Shown one piece after another: positions 12,165 to 24,930 of a DNA stretch of 64,000 nucleotides. Source of the stretch: Aptenodytes patagonicus (Eukaryota > Chordata > Aves > Sphenisciformes > Spheniscidae); the NCBI RefSeq assembly GCF_965638725.1, contig NC_134962.1, positions 8,067,501 to 8,131,500 on the forward strand. Direction: 5' to 3'. The notes under the pieces are model-generated. The model worked only from the letters and a program-made list of their open reading frames with translations. It had not been told where the DNA came from and searched no databases. Positions within the stretch are counted from its first letter, which is position 1. Each line of letters begins with the position of its first letter. The translations under genes and the position numbers were made by a program.

Positions 12165-12220
12165 CGAAGGAGTTGCTCTGGATTTACACCAGAATAAATG
12201 AATTCAGAATCTGGCTTCTG
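12165..12220. repeat. Ancient dispersed repeat (gtaaatc / 'acaccagtgtaaa' family)
   Basis: GGAGTTGCTCTGGATTTACA and the following CCAGAATAAATG..TCAGAATCTGGC closely fit a short, old, palindrome-rich repeat family found in sauropsid intergenic DNA. Family membership is from memory of the pattern. Related copies occur near 17.0, 22.9, 31.0, 31.9 and 59.2 kb. Confidence 0.68.
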
Positions 12221-12225
12221 TTTTT

Positions 12226-15200
12226 TAGAAGTTGGTATAAATAAAGCTGAAGACTGAAATGAAATCGGAGGGAGGCGGTTGCAGGGAAGATTAGGAACGT
12301 GCCGGCGGGACGCGGCACAGCATGTGCGGGATGCACACCCTCTCCCCGGGCTTTTACGCTTGGCATGTGTTCATTTGCAAAGGTATGTCGGCTTCCATTA
12401 TCACTGTAAACCCATTATTTTTATTTTTTTTATTCTTTCACTTTCCTTCAGGAGACAACTGGAGAATAAAAATCCTAAATTCTGCGTGCTTGTGTGAAGT
12501 CAATCACTGCAGAGAGTAATTAAGAAGAAAAAAGAAAACCCAGGGAGCATTTCTTTCTGGAATAACTACCTAGTGGCTCATCCAGGGCCATCAACAGAAA
12601 GACTTATCTTGACTTCAGGTGCTGACAAATTAGGACCTCAGTTTGATGAAATGTGAATTGAAATCTGCCTTCAGATGCATGTCATTTATTCTTTAGTTAC
12701 AAGTTTCAAAATGTTACGTTCGCTGCGGTCCAATCTGTCACATATAAAAAAGGCTGTTTACACCTACCAATGTCCAGCTCAAACTCTCCAGCAGCATTAC
12801 TGAAAAGTTCTTAGGTTTAGTGAAATTCAATAACCTCTTGCTGACCATTTTCAACCGAGGACAGAGGTTTGGCAAAAAGGAAAGTTGCAACCTGTGGGAT
12901 AAATTGTGAGGTGGAGCCGGAAAACCAGGCCAGCAAAACCACAGTGTCACTGACCCTGTTGTGACTTTGGAACCCAACGAGAAGCTGGTCTGAGGTCTCC
13001 TCTGGGGTGGCCAGTAGCCAGGAATTACAACTCTATGTAGCTCCTAAACACAGCTTCCTAGGAGCAAAAATGATTTGTCAGGTTGTACTGTAAGAAGATG
13101 GGCACATACCAGTAGCAGTTTTCCAAAATATATAGAGGTGGTTTTATCAGTGCTCTTGCTTGGGGACAGATGGCCTTTAAAGCCTGCTGTAATTGCAACA
13201 TATTGATCTGGAATCTGTGATCAATACTGTCTTTATAGAGAGAATTTTAAATATAAATTGCATCGTATATCTGTTTGCGAAGACAAAAGCCCTATGTGAC
13301 GGAGATCCACCTCCACTTAGCCGAGGCGCTTTCTCCAGCCTGAGAGTTACGATGGCAAGCGGAGAGGGGACGGGGATGGTGGCCTCAGCCCAGCCTGGCC
13401 TCGGGCGCTGAACAGAGTCATTTCTTCACTGGGAGGAAATCTCTGCCAAAAATTAGGTTGCCATCTTTCATTCCCTTGTGTTTTCTCAACAGGTTTGATT
13501 GCAAGCTAATATTCACAGCAAGACCAAACCGAGGGCTGACCTGAGCTGCTGTGCTTGAACCAGAGCAGCGCCTTCATGGCAGGATCAGGCCATTAGTAAT
13601 TAGCAGAGAGCAATGCTATAGAAAAGCAAATCTCCCCTCGGTAGCTCTCACCCAGAGGCTGTCCTGGGCCAAAACTCTGTTACTTTTGTACTTTCCCGAT
13701 CACCGAGGGCAGCTTGCTTTCCCTGCAAAGCCTGCACGGATGCTTCCCTGTGGGACTATTCTATTTTAGGAACTGAACTGTGGGTATAAATTAGTCAATA
13801 AATATGGTACTGTACCAAAACACAATTAAGGAAAGAAATAAGACCAAAAATTAGGGAAAAAATCCTTGCCATCTGAATGTGTGAGAGTTAACTCAATAGC
13901 CTGTAAAACTGGCTTGGAAGGCTTCAACCCCTATCGTGTTAATATATAATTATTGATTTTTAAAATGACTTCTTATATCCTCCATGAGCTCTAAAAAAGC
14001 TAGGGAGGTCAGTCTTGTAAATACTTTTGCAAGTAGGTAATAAAACCCATGATAAGTTGCATTGACAAGTAATTACTGGGCAGGTTTGTTAGCGGATTCT
14101 CAAAGATTTTTTTTTAAACCAACAATTATTATTGTACTAATGACAGCCATTTTTAAAGTTAAGTGTCCTTCTCCCTCTCAGCTTAAATAATAAGAGCCTG
14201 GAAAAAACACCTGAGACTGATCCACTGAAATTCTTATATATTAGGCTCCAAAGAGATGCTAATTACGTCTCCCTCTTTTAAAATAGAACATCTTTTTAAG
14301 GTGATATGGCTTATTTTGACATGGATGGTGGCAGGAAGGGAGCTATGGTTTCTGAATAAATCTCTCAAAGCAGTGTGTAAGGGTAACAATTCTTGCTGCT
14401 TTATTGCAGTGCAAGAGCATAAACAGCTTAGATATGTGGTGTATCAATATGCCACTTGTTAATAAGCACGGATGTGAATCATAAATATTTGGCTGTTTGA
14501 TCACCAGGCTTTTAATTAATGTTTTGATGATCTCCAATAAGAATAAAAGTCAGAACGATAGATATTGAGTAGATACAAGAGAGAAAAGATGCAATGATTT
14601 TCTGTGTTACCTGATTTATATGACAGATAAACTATCAACTCATCCAGTTTCGTACAGAGAAAGAGAGAGGAGACGTACATTTTCTTGTTTTATATCATAT
14701 TGTAAAAAAAAATAAAAAATCACTTAATTCAAATGTGTACCTAAAATGTTCCCAGAGGACAGCAATGCAGGCAAAATAATCAAGGTTTAGCACTGTGTAA
14801 TAAAAGTTTGTGGCCAGATTTTAAATGAAGTAGCTGTTCCCGCACTTGCCTGTGCCGGAGCGAAGATTCCTGAGCAAAACACGCTGCTGGGCTGGCTAGA
14901 CCTCCCTCGGGGGGACCGGCCCTCCCAAAAACCTTGAGAGAGGTTTTCAGCTCTGGGGTCCCCAGTGCCGGCATGGCTGGGGCTGGGGCAGCTGAGGGTG
15001 CGACGGTGTTTCCTATTGTCACCACGAGCTCACTGCTCACCGGCTACGGGGCGCCAGGGAAACCTCTTTTCTGCCAAAACCGAGCAGCCGGTGCCCTGAG
15101 CAGCCCCAGCCCCAGATGCCGCAGGCTGGCCGGGGCCATAGAGCCACCCTCTTGTGGGATGAGGGCTCCTCACTCCCGGCAGCAGCCCCTGTTGGCATCC

Positions 15201-16580
15201 GTGCGGCTTGGCCATGACTGCAAGCAGCAAAACGTACGGCACGGAGGGTTTCTACTGAAGCACATGGCAAAACGCCCAGCTGCGACAGGGTGCAGGACCA
15301 AGGCCATTGTAAGTCGGTGGGAACTTCACCCGTTGCATGCTGCAATGAGCCAAATATTTTTCTAGAGCATCCAAAAGCTTGGGGAAAGGAGCGGGGCTGG
15401 GGATACACATGTGGTTTCTCCCAAGTGGCATTTTACCACAGCACTTGCTGCCTTTGGGTCCACGCCACAGGACCCACCTTGTGCAACTTCACTTAATAAC
15501 TCTGAACTGGGCTGTGCAATTTAACAGCTTCTGAGGAGCTCGATGCTAATGCATTGATTTTGCTTTAATAGAGTTTTGTTGTCAATGGCCGGTGCTCAGC
15601 ACGGTGCAGGCTTCAATCTTAACCCATCTGAAGGCTCTGCTCGTTTCCAGTTGAGCTCCGTTCATTTCCAGTTGAATAGGTTAAGCAAAGACAGACCTCA
15701 CTGTTCTCAATTCACTTTATGATCCTCCCATCATAAAAAATAATATCAGCACCTTGCTTTTCATGTCAGAACTACATTTGAGCTGCTATTCCCTATGCCC
15801 ATGAGTAAATCCCATAAAAGCCGCCCTGTTGTACTGTCGCTATTTTTCCTTGTGGATGATTGATTGATGGATGAGTGCTGACACTTCAATGAAGCTATTT
15901 CGACTGCCATCTCAATCCGATGATGTGAGGGGTATATTTTCTGTCCATGCCTCATTACTTCAGAATGACATTCCTGGAACTTCATTTACTTTTTCCCTCC
16001 TTCCCTCAAGCGCCATATTTTTTCCCATCTAGGTTATGCATGCCATAAAAAAAGCAATTTGCTATTATATGTGGCATAAGGGCAACACTTTCCCTAGGAG
16101 GTAAATAAGAAGGGCCTTTTTTTCTCCTCCATGTTGAGTTTAGGGATCATGTCAAAATTTCCCAAACAATGCCAAACCAGGCCCTTCTGCATAAGCCACA
16201 GGGAATGCAGTAAGCTTACTTAGTCTGATTTTGTGAATGCTGCACTTCGATTATATCCTTGAACGTCTAAAATAAAACAATAGAAAAGGCACCCCAAAGC
16301 CCTCTCTTATTTGAGAAAGATCCTCTTCTCAGCTTGTGCCTAGCATACTTTGAATATTTCATTTGCAACGGAGTAGCGATTTACAACTTGATCTAGACTT
16401 ATTTTTCCTTTGAGAATAAGGGAAGTTCATCGTTAAATGCAGAGATGGATTTGTCTACTGGAGGTTGCTTTCGCTGCGAGGAAATGCTCAGCGAGAGTAA
16501 ACAGGGCTGCGCCTGATTTTCCAAGCACTGCACTAGGCAACGTGAGACTCGTGACATTAGCATATCCTGGAAGATTTTGT
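12226..16580. other. Gene-free unique sequence
   Basis: No supported coding exon, RNA gene or young repeat. A GC-richer patch occupies about 14850-15300. The open frame there (14934-15365, 143 codons) is matched by overlapping frames on the opposite strand, so it is attributed to base composition. Confidence 0.65.
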
Positions 16581-16584
16581 GAGT

Positions 16585-16806
16585 TGACTCAGGACCCGAT
16601 TTTAACCTGTGTAATACAGTATTCCCGTTAATAATAATGTATAATTAAGACATCCGTTAAAAATCCATAACGTTAATTTAATGGAGAAAATGTAATACAG
16701 TTCTATTGGAATTTTTACGTTAAATTAACTTTAACGGGCTTTTAATGGATGTCTTAATTAGATCTCATTATTAACGTGAATATTCCACAAATTAAAATTG
16801 GGAGCT
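16585..16806. mobile_element. Long imperfect palindrome, MITE-like
   Basis: Two arms of about 95 bp (16585-16684 and 16712-16806) are inverted copies around a short AT-rich loop. Left-arm words, with their right-arm inverted matches, include CCCGATTTTAACCTGTG / CCCAATTTTAATTTGTG, GTTAATAATAATG / GTTAATAATGAGA, TAATTAAGACATCC (identical in both arms) and GTTAATTTAATG / GTTAATTTAACG. There is no open frame. The shape fits a palindromic non-autonomous DNA transposon, but it could be a fold-back locus of other origin. I do not recognise the family. Confidence 0.75.
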
Positions 16807-16956
16807 CAAAGTTTTAATGAAAAAAGTTACAAGCACAAATTTGAAATTGCCATCTTTGTAGCCCCCTTCTCCCTAGGTCTCGGTTGACTTGAAGACAGCT
16901 ATGCTTTCCAGCCTGTCCGTGCCGGCAGTACTAGCCAGGCGGACAGAAAGCGCGAA

Positions 16957-17040
16957 GACCAGATTCTGATCCCACTTATGGTGGCATAAATCCAATGTAA
17001 CTCCATTGACTACAACAGAGAGATTTAGATTTACACTCAC
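16957..17040. repeat. Ancient dispersed repeat (gtaaatcc...ctccattgac family)
   Basis: The best-preserved copy of this family in the window. It runs from ACCAGATTCTGATCCCACTT through GGCATAAATCCAATGTAACT and CCATTGAC to GATTTACACTCAC. The two halves are near-inverted copies, as is typical of the family. It lies 150 bp from the long palindrome. Confidence 0.78.
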
Positions 17041-17071
17041 CTAACCGAGAAAGGAATTCTACTTTTATTCT

Positions 17072-17138
17072 TTTATATCTATATATAGATATTTATACAG
17101 TGATATTTATATATAGATATACCTATATATATATAATG
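17072..17138. repeat. AT-rich microsatellite with internal inverted repeats
   Basis: Degenerate TATATCTATATATAGATA type sequence, repeated with small changes. It could form cruciforms. Confidence 0.85.
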
Positions 17139-17145
17139 TTCAATA

Positions 17146-20100
17146 ATCTAACAATAGTACTTTTGTTTAAAAATCACTCCATCGCATATGTCTCGTCATA
17201 AACCGTAATGGAGATTTAAATATATATAAATATCTGTGGAATAAAACAAACTGAAAATAATCCATTTTAAACAAATCTTTGGCAGCAACATGGTTAAGCA
17301 TAACTATTTGAACAACTTGCACAGAAGATTAACATTGTTCAGAGGTTTTTTGGCTCAGAATCTGTTTTAACTTAATAATTCTTGTACTTACTGTGATGTA
17401 TTGATCCCTAGTGCAATGACTGGATTGGGCAAGCCAGGTGCAACAGTAATAGCTGCACAGAATAGAAACATTTCCTTTAGACAAACTATCCCAAAGGGGT
17501 TATAAATAGGAAATGGACATTACCATGAAAAGTAAAGCTTCCAGTGTGACTGCATCTTGTGTAGCACACTTGGACATTAAACTATGAAGAATTTTTTTTT
17601 CCTGTCAAGTGTTACAAATTGACGAAATAAGTACATCAATGTTCTCAGTCATTATCTTACTTCAGTGGCACTTTGTTTTAGTGACAGCAAAAAGGGACAG
17701 TGGAGACCAGACAGCCCCAGTGCAGTTTATCAATGAAAATCTAATATCGTCCATAAGCAGGGGAGTGGAAATCAATACTTCATTACCAAATTGTTAGTGA
17801 GGATGAAGAAGAATAGCAGGAGATTTTTTGGCAGTCTTCTTGGTCCGGGTTGTTGTGAGTTCAATGTCAGGATCGGAGTGACGCGCGCAGAGGCGGGCTG
17901 GGTGCGGGAAGCCTGGGCTGGAGAGCTGGAACTAAGGCATTCGTCCTGCAAGCAGAATAATAATAACAACTATCGTTACCAAGTTTCTAATCATGATTCC
18001 AGATTTTATTGAATATGTACTTTTATCAATAGAAATTTCTGGAAACGGGTCAGCTTTGCTTTACGTTGTCCACCCATAGGCTCACAAAAAGGCAAGGACA
18101 CGGAAGCGTGAATAAAAAAACCCCAGATCCTTACTTCCGTAACTGTGCGGGGATTAGTGGGTAAACTCCAGCTGATGCTGCTGCCTGGTCCACTGAGTGT
18201 GTTACTCTGCATCTCTGCTTTTCCCTCATGTTGGTTAAACCTGGGCGATATAATGAGCTTCTTTCTGCTACCAGCCAAGAATATGCTCTAAAATCGTCAT
18301 GGTGAGTTGGGCATCTTGGTACCCACATTGTGTTTAAATTACTTGACTATTGCTGTGTTATTTCTGGTTGTTAAGGCACCTCCGCTGCCCAACACTAAAA
18401 GCTGCCGTTCTTCCAATGGACCTTTTCCGTTCTGCAACTACTAAAAGTGCTAAGTGACTCAAGTTGTGAAGTTACTTCTATATAGAGACAGAAGGTGCTT
18501 GTTTTACTTAATTTCAAGATGTGGGTTTAAAAGTTCAGCTCAGAGTTGAGTTCTGTTTTGCTTATAACCTGGGAGAAAGATACTGAGAAAAGCAGTAGAA
18601 AAAACAACTGGAAAAATAGGGTGAGAAATGAGGCAGGCAATAAGTAGAGTGAAAGTCAATCTGGAGAGAGCACAGAGGAAAAAAGACCAACAGCAGGCAA
18701 AGAGAAATATGTTACTGAAAAATATATTATCTGTTCAAGGCCATGGACGTTTCAGCAAACACAACTCAAATCCTGCGGTGTGTTCCCTGTGTTCTGGCTA
18801 AATCAACTGGAAATTCAGTAGTAGCTTTATTTAAAGTAAAATAAACTCAGCTTTTCAAAAAATTCCATATGAAAACAAAAAAGTCCATTGACTCCATGCT
18901 ATTTAGTTTATAATTTGGTTTATTTTACAATATCTTCACCTTTTCAGTTTTCACAGTGATGCCGAGTTTTGCATTGGCAACCCAAACCTGCTATGGAGAA
19001 ATTGTTGGAAGGGAAGAAGAGGTTTTGGCAGCTGAATGTAGAGACTTTTGGCAACTGAGGATGCACGGAAGTCAGTTTGAAATTGTGGCGAATACCTTAG
19101 ATCATTATTCCCACTTAAAAGATATTAAAAGCAGTCCATGTTGACACTTTAAAATGTTGTCTTTAGGTTTCAGAGGTAACACTCCAGAGCAATTCACACT
19201 TTGCAAAGCTATTATTTTTCACTGCAAAAGGACAAAGCTGTGTCAGTTTACACATCGTTCAAGTTTTAAAGAAGTCCAGAAGCCTTACTATTGTAAAGCC
19301 TAGAGCTGAAACACAGTAATGCCATGAGCTGGTGCTGCTTCTGCGGCCAAGTTCTCAGCTGCAGAATCACCCTCTGAAAATGATCCAAGTGCAGACTGCG
19401 GAGATGGCACAGACATTTGACTTTACCTTTCCAAGTAGATTTTGCAGCCCTCACCAGGATGGAAAGCTACCTGTGGCATGCCACATAAGTCCTGCCTTGG
19501 GTCATATCAAGCTCTGTAGCAGCTCTGACGTGCAGAGCATCTGCCTAACTCATGGGTGCAGGACACAGAAACTATGGGCTGGTCCTGCATAGGCCAACAT
19601 GAGGAGCGGTGGTGAAACAGCTGACTGCAGGAGCGATAACTCTTGATTAATTCAACTCTGCCTCCAGAATGTCGTTAGGACAATTAAGCAGCATGTAGTA
19701 TTACTGAAAGTGCTAAATCTGGGAAGGAGTCTTCGTTTGAAGCAAAGTAACTGCAGAGCACTGGTTCTCTGCCAGTGGGAAATATTTATCAAGGGCTTGG
19801 ATTGGAAAACTGAAAAGCCAAACTCTTGCCTCCTTTTCTTTTGATTCGTTGTGAGGAAGGTCCTTGGACTTTCGTATTAGACCAGACGTAAAATCAGCTT
19901 AGTAATATTCCTGGTCACTCCCACGTCACAAGGGGACCATGCACAGAGCAACATTAAGAACACTGTTAACCCTTGGCAGAACTCTTCAGAGACACATCAG
20001 TCAAGGTGTAGGTCCACAAGAAACTCTTCTGGCAACAAACCCGCTTCAGAAGCTCTCACCCCTTCCTATCATTTCCTCCCCATGGTATGACACAATCCTC

Positions 20101-20455
20101 AGCTGCGTCCCTGCAACTGTCCGTGGGTCTGCACCACCCCAGCCGTAAAGCGGATCCATCCCTGCTGTAGCTCACGAGGGGCCACACAAACACTTCCAAA
20201 AGGAGGCGCCAGTGCAGGGCTGGGACTGCACAGCCACCGGACAAGGGTGGAAACCTCTTCAGCTGGTTTTGCTGCTGGAGGAAAGATAAGATGGATCAAG
20301 GAGCCCAGGAGCTGGAGGGGGTTCTCTGCACTGCTGCATGCGTGCAGGCGGTTTTAATTTAGCACTGGTATAAAAGCCATTCGTGACAATTGTATAAACT
20401 TCTGAGGCTAAGCATCCATATACTTGACTAATGGTAACATCCATGCATAACTAAA
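17146..20455. other. Gene-free unique sequence
   Basis: No gene supported. 18580-18720 is purine-rich on the plus strand. A CACTGGTATAAAAG word at about 20364-20377 repeats a word of the MITE at 11.8 kb but has too little flanking match to call a copy. Confidence 0.65.
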
Positions 20456-20460
20456 ATCAG

Positions 20461-20503
20461 TTGGGACTTGCCATTGATTTCAATGGGATAAGTACTTCAC
20501 CCC
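20461..20503. repeat. Ancient dispersed repeat fragment ('ttgccattgacttcaatggg' type)
   Basis: TTGGGACTTGCCATTGATTT followed by CAATGGGATAAGTACTTCACCC fits a short sauropsid repeat motif with one change in its core. Only this fragment is recognisable. Confidence 0.55.
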
Positions 20504-22880
20504 TAGATCTTTTGGCCAACCAAAGTCTCCATCCTTGTTTTTTTTTTTTGCATTGACATCACTGCAGGCTGGGACAGGACTTTGGGAAATTAATTAGTGT
20601 GAGTCCTGATCAATAAGGGTCATAGTTTATGTATTTCATTATCAAGTCTCTAAGAGATTCAGGGAGTATGTGGAGAACTTGTCACTCACAGTATAAGGCA
20701 TAGCATCTTGGCTGTTCAAACAGCACTTGATGGGCAAGGCTGGTAGCTTCCCGGGCATTTGTTGAAATGTAGTTCAACCTGTACTATAAAGAAAATGCTA
20801 TCATTTAAATTATGTTATGAAAATGCAGTTGAGGGTGTTCATTATGCTGATGTCTTGTATAGCATATGTGAAATATCAGTTGCAGATACTGAACCTTTGC
20901 TTTTATTTAACATTAATTATCAAGCCATCAGCAGATGTAAAAAGTTGTATCTATTTTAATGTGGATGTGTCAGGACTCAGGATTCCTTCTAACGAGCACC
21001 TTCCCACTCCTTGTCCATGGCACAGCTTCCCTCTCCTCATTCAGATCTTGCCGTAAAAACACAGCTGTGAAACCTTGGAAATAGGAACTCTCAGACATGT
21101 CTGCAATCTGAGACAACTGTCAACGTTATGTCAACAGCTAATCGCGCATGTGTTTGGCCTCCACGGGCTGGCACCAGCGCTGCTCAGCTGTGCTCCTTAG
21201 CCCCTGCATGGCTCCTGGCTCATGAGAGCAGCGGTGAGCTTGCTCTTTCTTTCACGCACACATGTGCACACACATGCCAAATCCCATGCTTTCGTTTGCT
21301 CTCTCTAGTCTCCTTTCCCCCTTTTCTCTGTGGCCAAAAGCCACACTGACCGAATGATGCAGCTTCCTGGGGGTAGGACATGGGCTGTCCACTCATGGGG
21401 TGGTTTTCAAGTCCTTTGCTTGGGGATTGCTGTCACTGTTTGCTTTTTGGGTTCTGTAGGAGAACACTGACCACTTCAGTGGCACGGTCTGAGGTGTGAC
21501 AGTACTCTAGAGCCAGGCAGATGACAGCAGGTTCATGTAATTATAATTTTTTTTGTATTTCCAGATCTTTGCTAATATCATTTTATCATCTTCTATTAGT
21601 GTAATGGGATAATAAAAATGACAACATGTATCTGTGATCCACCCACCGAAGTCCATGGGAGTTTATGGATCAAAACCTTTTCATGCTGCAGCTGTACCTA
21701 CAGTAATAAATTGCAGGACTCTTAAAAGGCCACATAGAAAGACACAGACAGTCCCTTTGTGGTTACCAAACATGTTATCTCTAGATGTCATTTTTGACCT
21801 ACTTTTGCTAGATTTTTACAGCAGCAGCAAATCTGTTCCTTAAAGAATCATGCTTATGTTCATAATACCTAGATAGGGAGAAAAAGCAAATCTGGATATA
21901 TTTTATTTCATTTAGGACTCCTCTCACCATGAATTACAATATCACAGACTCTAAATGCCTTCTCGTTACCCATAATTATAACTAAAATTATATCAATCTA
22001 AACAGTAACTACTCAAATGATTCATCCTGATTGTAAGGAGCATGCTCTCTTAAGTTATGCCTGCCCATCCACTTTAAAGCCCTGCGGCAGGAATAGCTTT
22101 CCAGAAGGTCATTTAACAACACATTAAATAAATAAATAGAACATATTTGTTTCAGAAAACACACTCTAATAGGGTGGGAAAGAATTTTGGGAGAGGTAAG
22201 AATAACCCTCCTGAAAACTAATACTTTCAGTTCTTCGTTCTTTGCTGAGGGTGCAGCACCCACCCAAACACATGCAGAGGCTCCACATGATGCCAGCAGG
22301 AAAAGGTCCCTAATGTTCTTCATACTGAAGGGTGTCGTGTCAAGAAACTGCACTGTGCCCTGCACAGAAGTTGCAGTCAGCTTCTGCCCAGCAGCAGAGC
22401 ACAGGGAGAGGAGGACACGCAGCACAACCCACCATGGTCACCAGCAGGTCCCTGAGCCCCTCATGTCCCTGCAGAAGGCACCGGACTCTGCGTGTTCAAC
22501 CCAAGCCATCAGCCACACGGAGAGGGGAGTGTGGAAAAAGGTCTCCTTTATTGTAAAAGTAAAATGTGTTTCTGTTCCATGATCTAAGCTTATGAGAATG
22601 TGGGACAAGATAATGGAAATGAAATGTGGGCTCTAGCTCAGATGTTCCTGGGGTGTGTCTGCCTAAATACACAATTGTCTGACTGTGGTAACACCCAGGT
22701 GGAGGAATTTAGAGACCTCATTGCCTGGGATGATGGAAACTACATTTAATAAAAACTTGAAGTCATTAAGTTGCATTTATCTCAGAAAACCCTTTGTTGA
22801 AGATACTTTGCTAAGAGGCTAAGGCCAAGACCAGATAAAAGACCTCTGGATTTCAGCAGCAAGATCATCAGCGTGCATAT
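20504..22880. other. Gene-free unique sequence
   Basis: No supported gene. Overlapping frames near 22009-22582 on both strands show no domain. A possible eroded copy of the 'cattgaagtcaatggg' repeat is listed separately. Confidence 0.65.
21634..21675. repeat. Possible ancient dispersed repeat fragment
   Basis: CCACCGAAGTCCATGGGAGT followed by TTATGGATCAAAACC resembles the 'gaagtcaatgggagtttt...ggatca' motif of the same repeat group. The match is short, so this is tentative. Confidence 0.4.
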
Positions 22881-22950
22881 CTGCAGCTGGTGCAAAACAC
22901 CTTATCTGCAGGAGGTCAATGAAGTTATGCTGATTTACCTCAGCTGGCCT
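22881..22950. repeat. Ancient dispersed repeat copy
   Basis: CTGCAGCTGGTGCAAAACAC, an eroded centre with GAGGTCAATGAAGTTATGC, then TGATTTACCTCAGCTGGCC. The flanking CAGCTGGTG...and CTCAGCTGG words are inverted copies, as in the family consensus that I remember. Old and diverged. Confidence 0.7.
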
Positions 22951-24025
22951 AGCCCGACAGTTTTGGGGTATAAAAGAAGAATCTCCTTGAAATCTGCCAA
23001 AAAAACCCCAAAACCTTTCACTTTTTGAGTTTCTTGTTTTCAGAAACTTCTGATATCTGCACATAGTTTTGTATGGCAGATTTTTTAGCTGTGACCCTGG
23101 TTCACCAAACTCTTAAGCATTTCCCTATTTGTATTGTGCACAGTACAGTGAACACAGCGATCCGATGCTGCCAGGAACTGTGGAATAACAGTACCAAACA
23201 CCATGGCTGGGCTGCACAGGTACAGCAATGCTGACATTTTAGGGGCATGAAAAACGTGTAGGCATGTATGTGGGCCAATCGTGCCACCTGAGACCTAAGA
23301 GAGAGATGCAAAAATTCTTCTGCATATACATTATATTTTATGTACAAATACAATGTACAAATATATTTTTATATGTAAGTATATATATGTATTTCTAGAC
23401 AAAAAGCAGCCCAATCAGAGCTACTGAATATGTGCAGCAATGCCCAGCTCGCTAGGGTTACTAGACATCCCTGAACAAATACAGTTAGATCCTCCAAATC
23501 CACCTGAACGACACGGCTTGCAAAAATGCTGACATCTGTTAGCCTGAGCAGTTCCCCAGAGGGCAGGCAGTTTCTTCTGTGAATGACTAGAAAAAGATCC
23601 GGGAGTATTTTAAGAGCAAGAATGATGAGACACATTCCCCAAAAGACAGGGGCAAATGAAAGATGCAGTAAGGGTGGAGGTGAGCGCTGCTGGCTGAAGT
23701 AGCCCCATTCCTCCCTCCACATGCGACCACTCAGCAGTGCTGACTGTACGATGCCACAGATCGGGGGCTATTTCGGCTGAGAAAAGTCAGCAAGAAGAAT
23801 GTTCTTTTTTCCCCTGATAGTTTGGGCAATCCAGGTCTTTGCATGGGCCCAGGCAGCTAAGGCAGCGATGCCGTGTGTAGGGAGGGTGCAGGAGGGGCAA
23901 CCAGCATTGCTGCCAGAAGCAACGCATGCTCAGCACGTCCTCACTTCCTTCGGAGGTAGCCAGGAGAGGAAAGGAAGAGAGCGAGCTGGGTGCTAAAACC
24001 TGGTTCCCACCCCCAGAGATCTGGT
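22951..24025. other. Gene-free unique sequence
   Basis: No gene supported. GGGTATAAAAG at about 22966-22976 resembles a TATA box, but no CpG patch, initiator or exon follows. An AT simple repeat (about 23359-23392) and a CTCF-like motif are listed or noted separately. Confidence 0.6.
23553..23566 (+). promoter_or_regulatory. CTCF-like motif
   Basis: TCCCCAGAGGGCAG matches the CTCF core at 12 of 14 positions, with an intact AGAGGGCAG half. Plus orientation, the same as the 9599 site. Weaker than that one. Confidence 0.3.
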
Positions 24026-24029
24026 GTGC

Positions 24030-24150
24030 ATAGCTTTAGGCAAATCATTTCACCTCCTTGCACGCCTCAGCTGTTTTGCTGATAGATGGAGTCGGATGAA
24101 AAACTGGGGGGCTGCCGCTCCCCATGTCTTCACAGAGACGCGATGAAATC
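24030..24150 (+). mobile_element. MIR-type SINE core
   Basis: The segment follows the MIR core order: an eroded 'tgaccttgggcaagtcact' (GCTTTAGGCAAATCATTTCA), 'acctctctgtgcctcag' (CCTCCTTGCACGCCTCAG), 'tttcctcatctgtaaaatgg' (CTGTTTTGCTGATAGATGG), and a weak match to the downstream 'cacagggttgttgtgaggattaaat'. MIRs are ancient tRNA-derived SINEs present throughout amniotes. Confidence 0.68.
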
Positions 24151-24837
24151 CTGGGCTGGTGGAGAGAGTGGTATTTCTGCCACTTGCGTTGAGAAAGGCC
24201 AAGATTTCACCCCTGATCTCAGCTTGGGCCTCAAGGTGACATAGGATACACACATGCTCAGTAACAAAGAAGAGCACACATGATATCTAACAGACACAAA
24301 GAAGTATCCTGACACTTAACTGGTCCCTCCGAATCACTTCTGCACACAGACAAAGCCTGGTACAGGGGTATCTGGAAGGATCACAGGCTTGTAAAGGAAA
24401 AAAAAAAAGAGAGAAAACATTTAATTTTTGGTTTTTCCTATAAATAAAGTATAGTCACCAAATCACAATGTATTTGAGAGCACATGTTATTGACAGCCTA
24501 TTCTTGGAGAAAAAAAATGTGGAATTTTTTGGCAAAGTTTCTCTATTTGCTAAAGATTAAATTGTTCATTGTACAGGGCACCATCTGCCCTTGGATAGAG
24601 ATTTAGTTGATGGCAGCTGCAACCAAAGTGTGGAAGATATAGCTGAATTTCTGGTTTCTTTTCAACTAGCAACTGTCATTACAGGTCATATGCAAACTGT
24701 GTCATTTTCTGTGACAAGCAGGTTCTGTAGACTTGGGTGCTTGCTACATTTTAAAATGCCACCTGTATAGATCCCAGAAGAGAAATAGCTTTTGTAACAC
24801 ACCTTGAAAAAAGTGCATTTAGAGCCGATAAGACAAA

Positions 24838-24930
24838 GCAACTATGGTTCAACCATCTGGACACTGGCGGTGGGTTCAAGTCCCGGGTTTACATAGATGG
24901 ATGTCAGGAGGTACTGGCGCGTCACTTAAA
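24838..24930 (+). mobile_element. MIR-type SINE, tRNA-derived head
   Basis: CATCTGGACACTGGCGGT and GGTTCAAGTCCCGGG fit the tRNA-related 5' half of a MIR element. GGTTCAAGTCC (24873-24883) is an RNA polymerase III B box. No cloverleaf can be drawn, so it is not a tRNA gene. A second MIR core lies about 700 bp to the left, probably from an independent insertion. Confidence 0.6.

Noticed and set aside
14934..15365. 143-codon frame in a GC-rich patch
   Set aside because: Opposite-strand frames of similar length cover the same bases, which points to composition rather than coding.
22966..22976. TATAAAAG as a core promoter
   Set aside because: No CpG patch, initiator or downstream exon. Such words are common in AT-rich DNA.
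24838..24900. Possible tRNA gene because of GGTTCAAGTCC
   Set aside because: No cloverleaf or acceptor stem. Context fits the tRNA-derived head of a MIR SINE.
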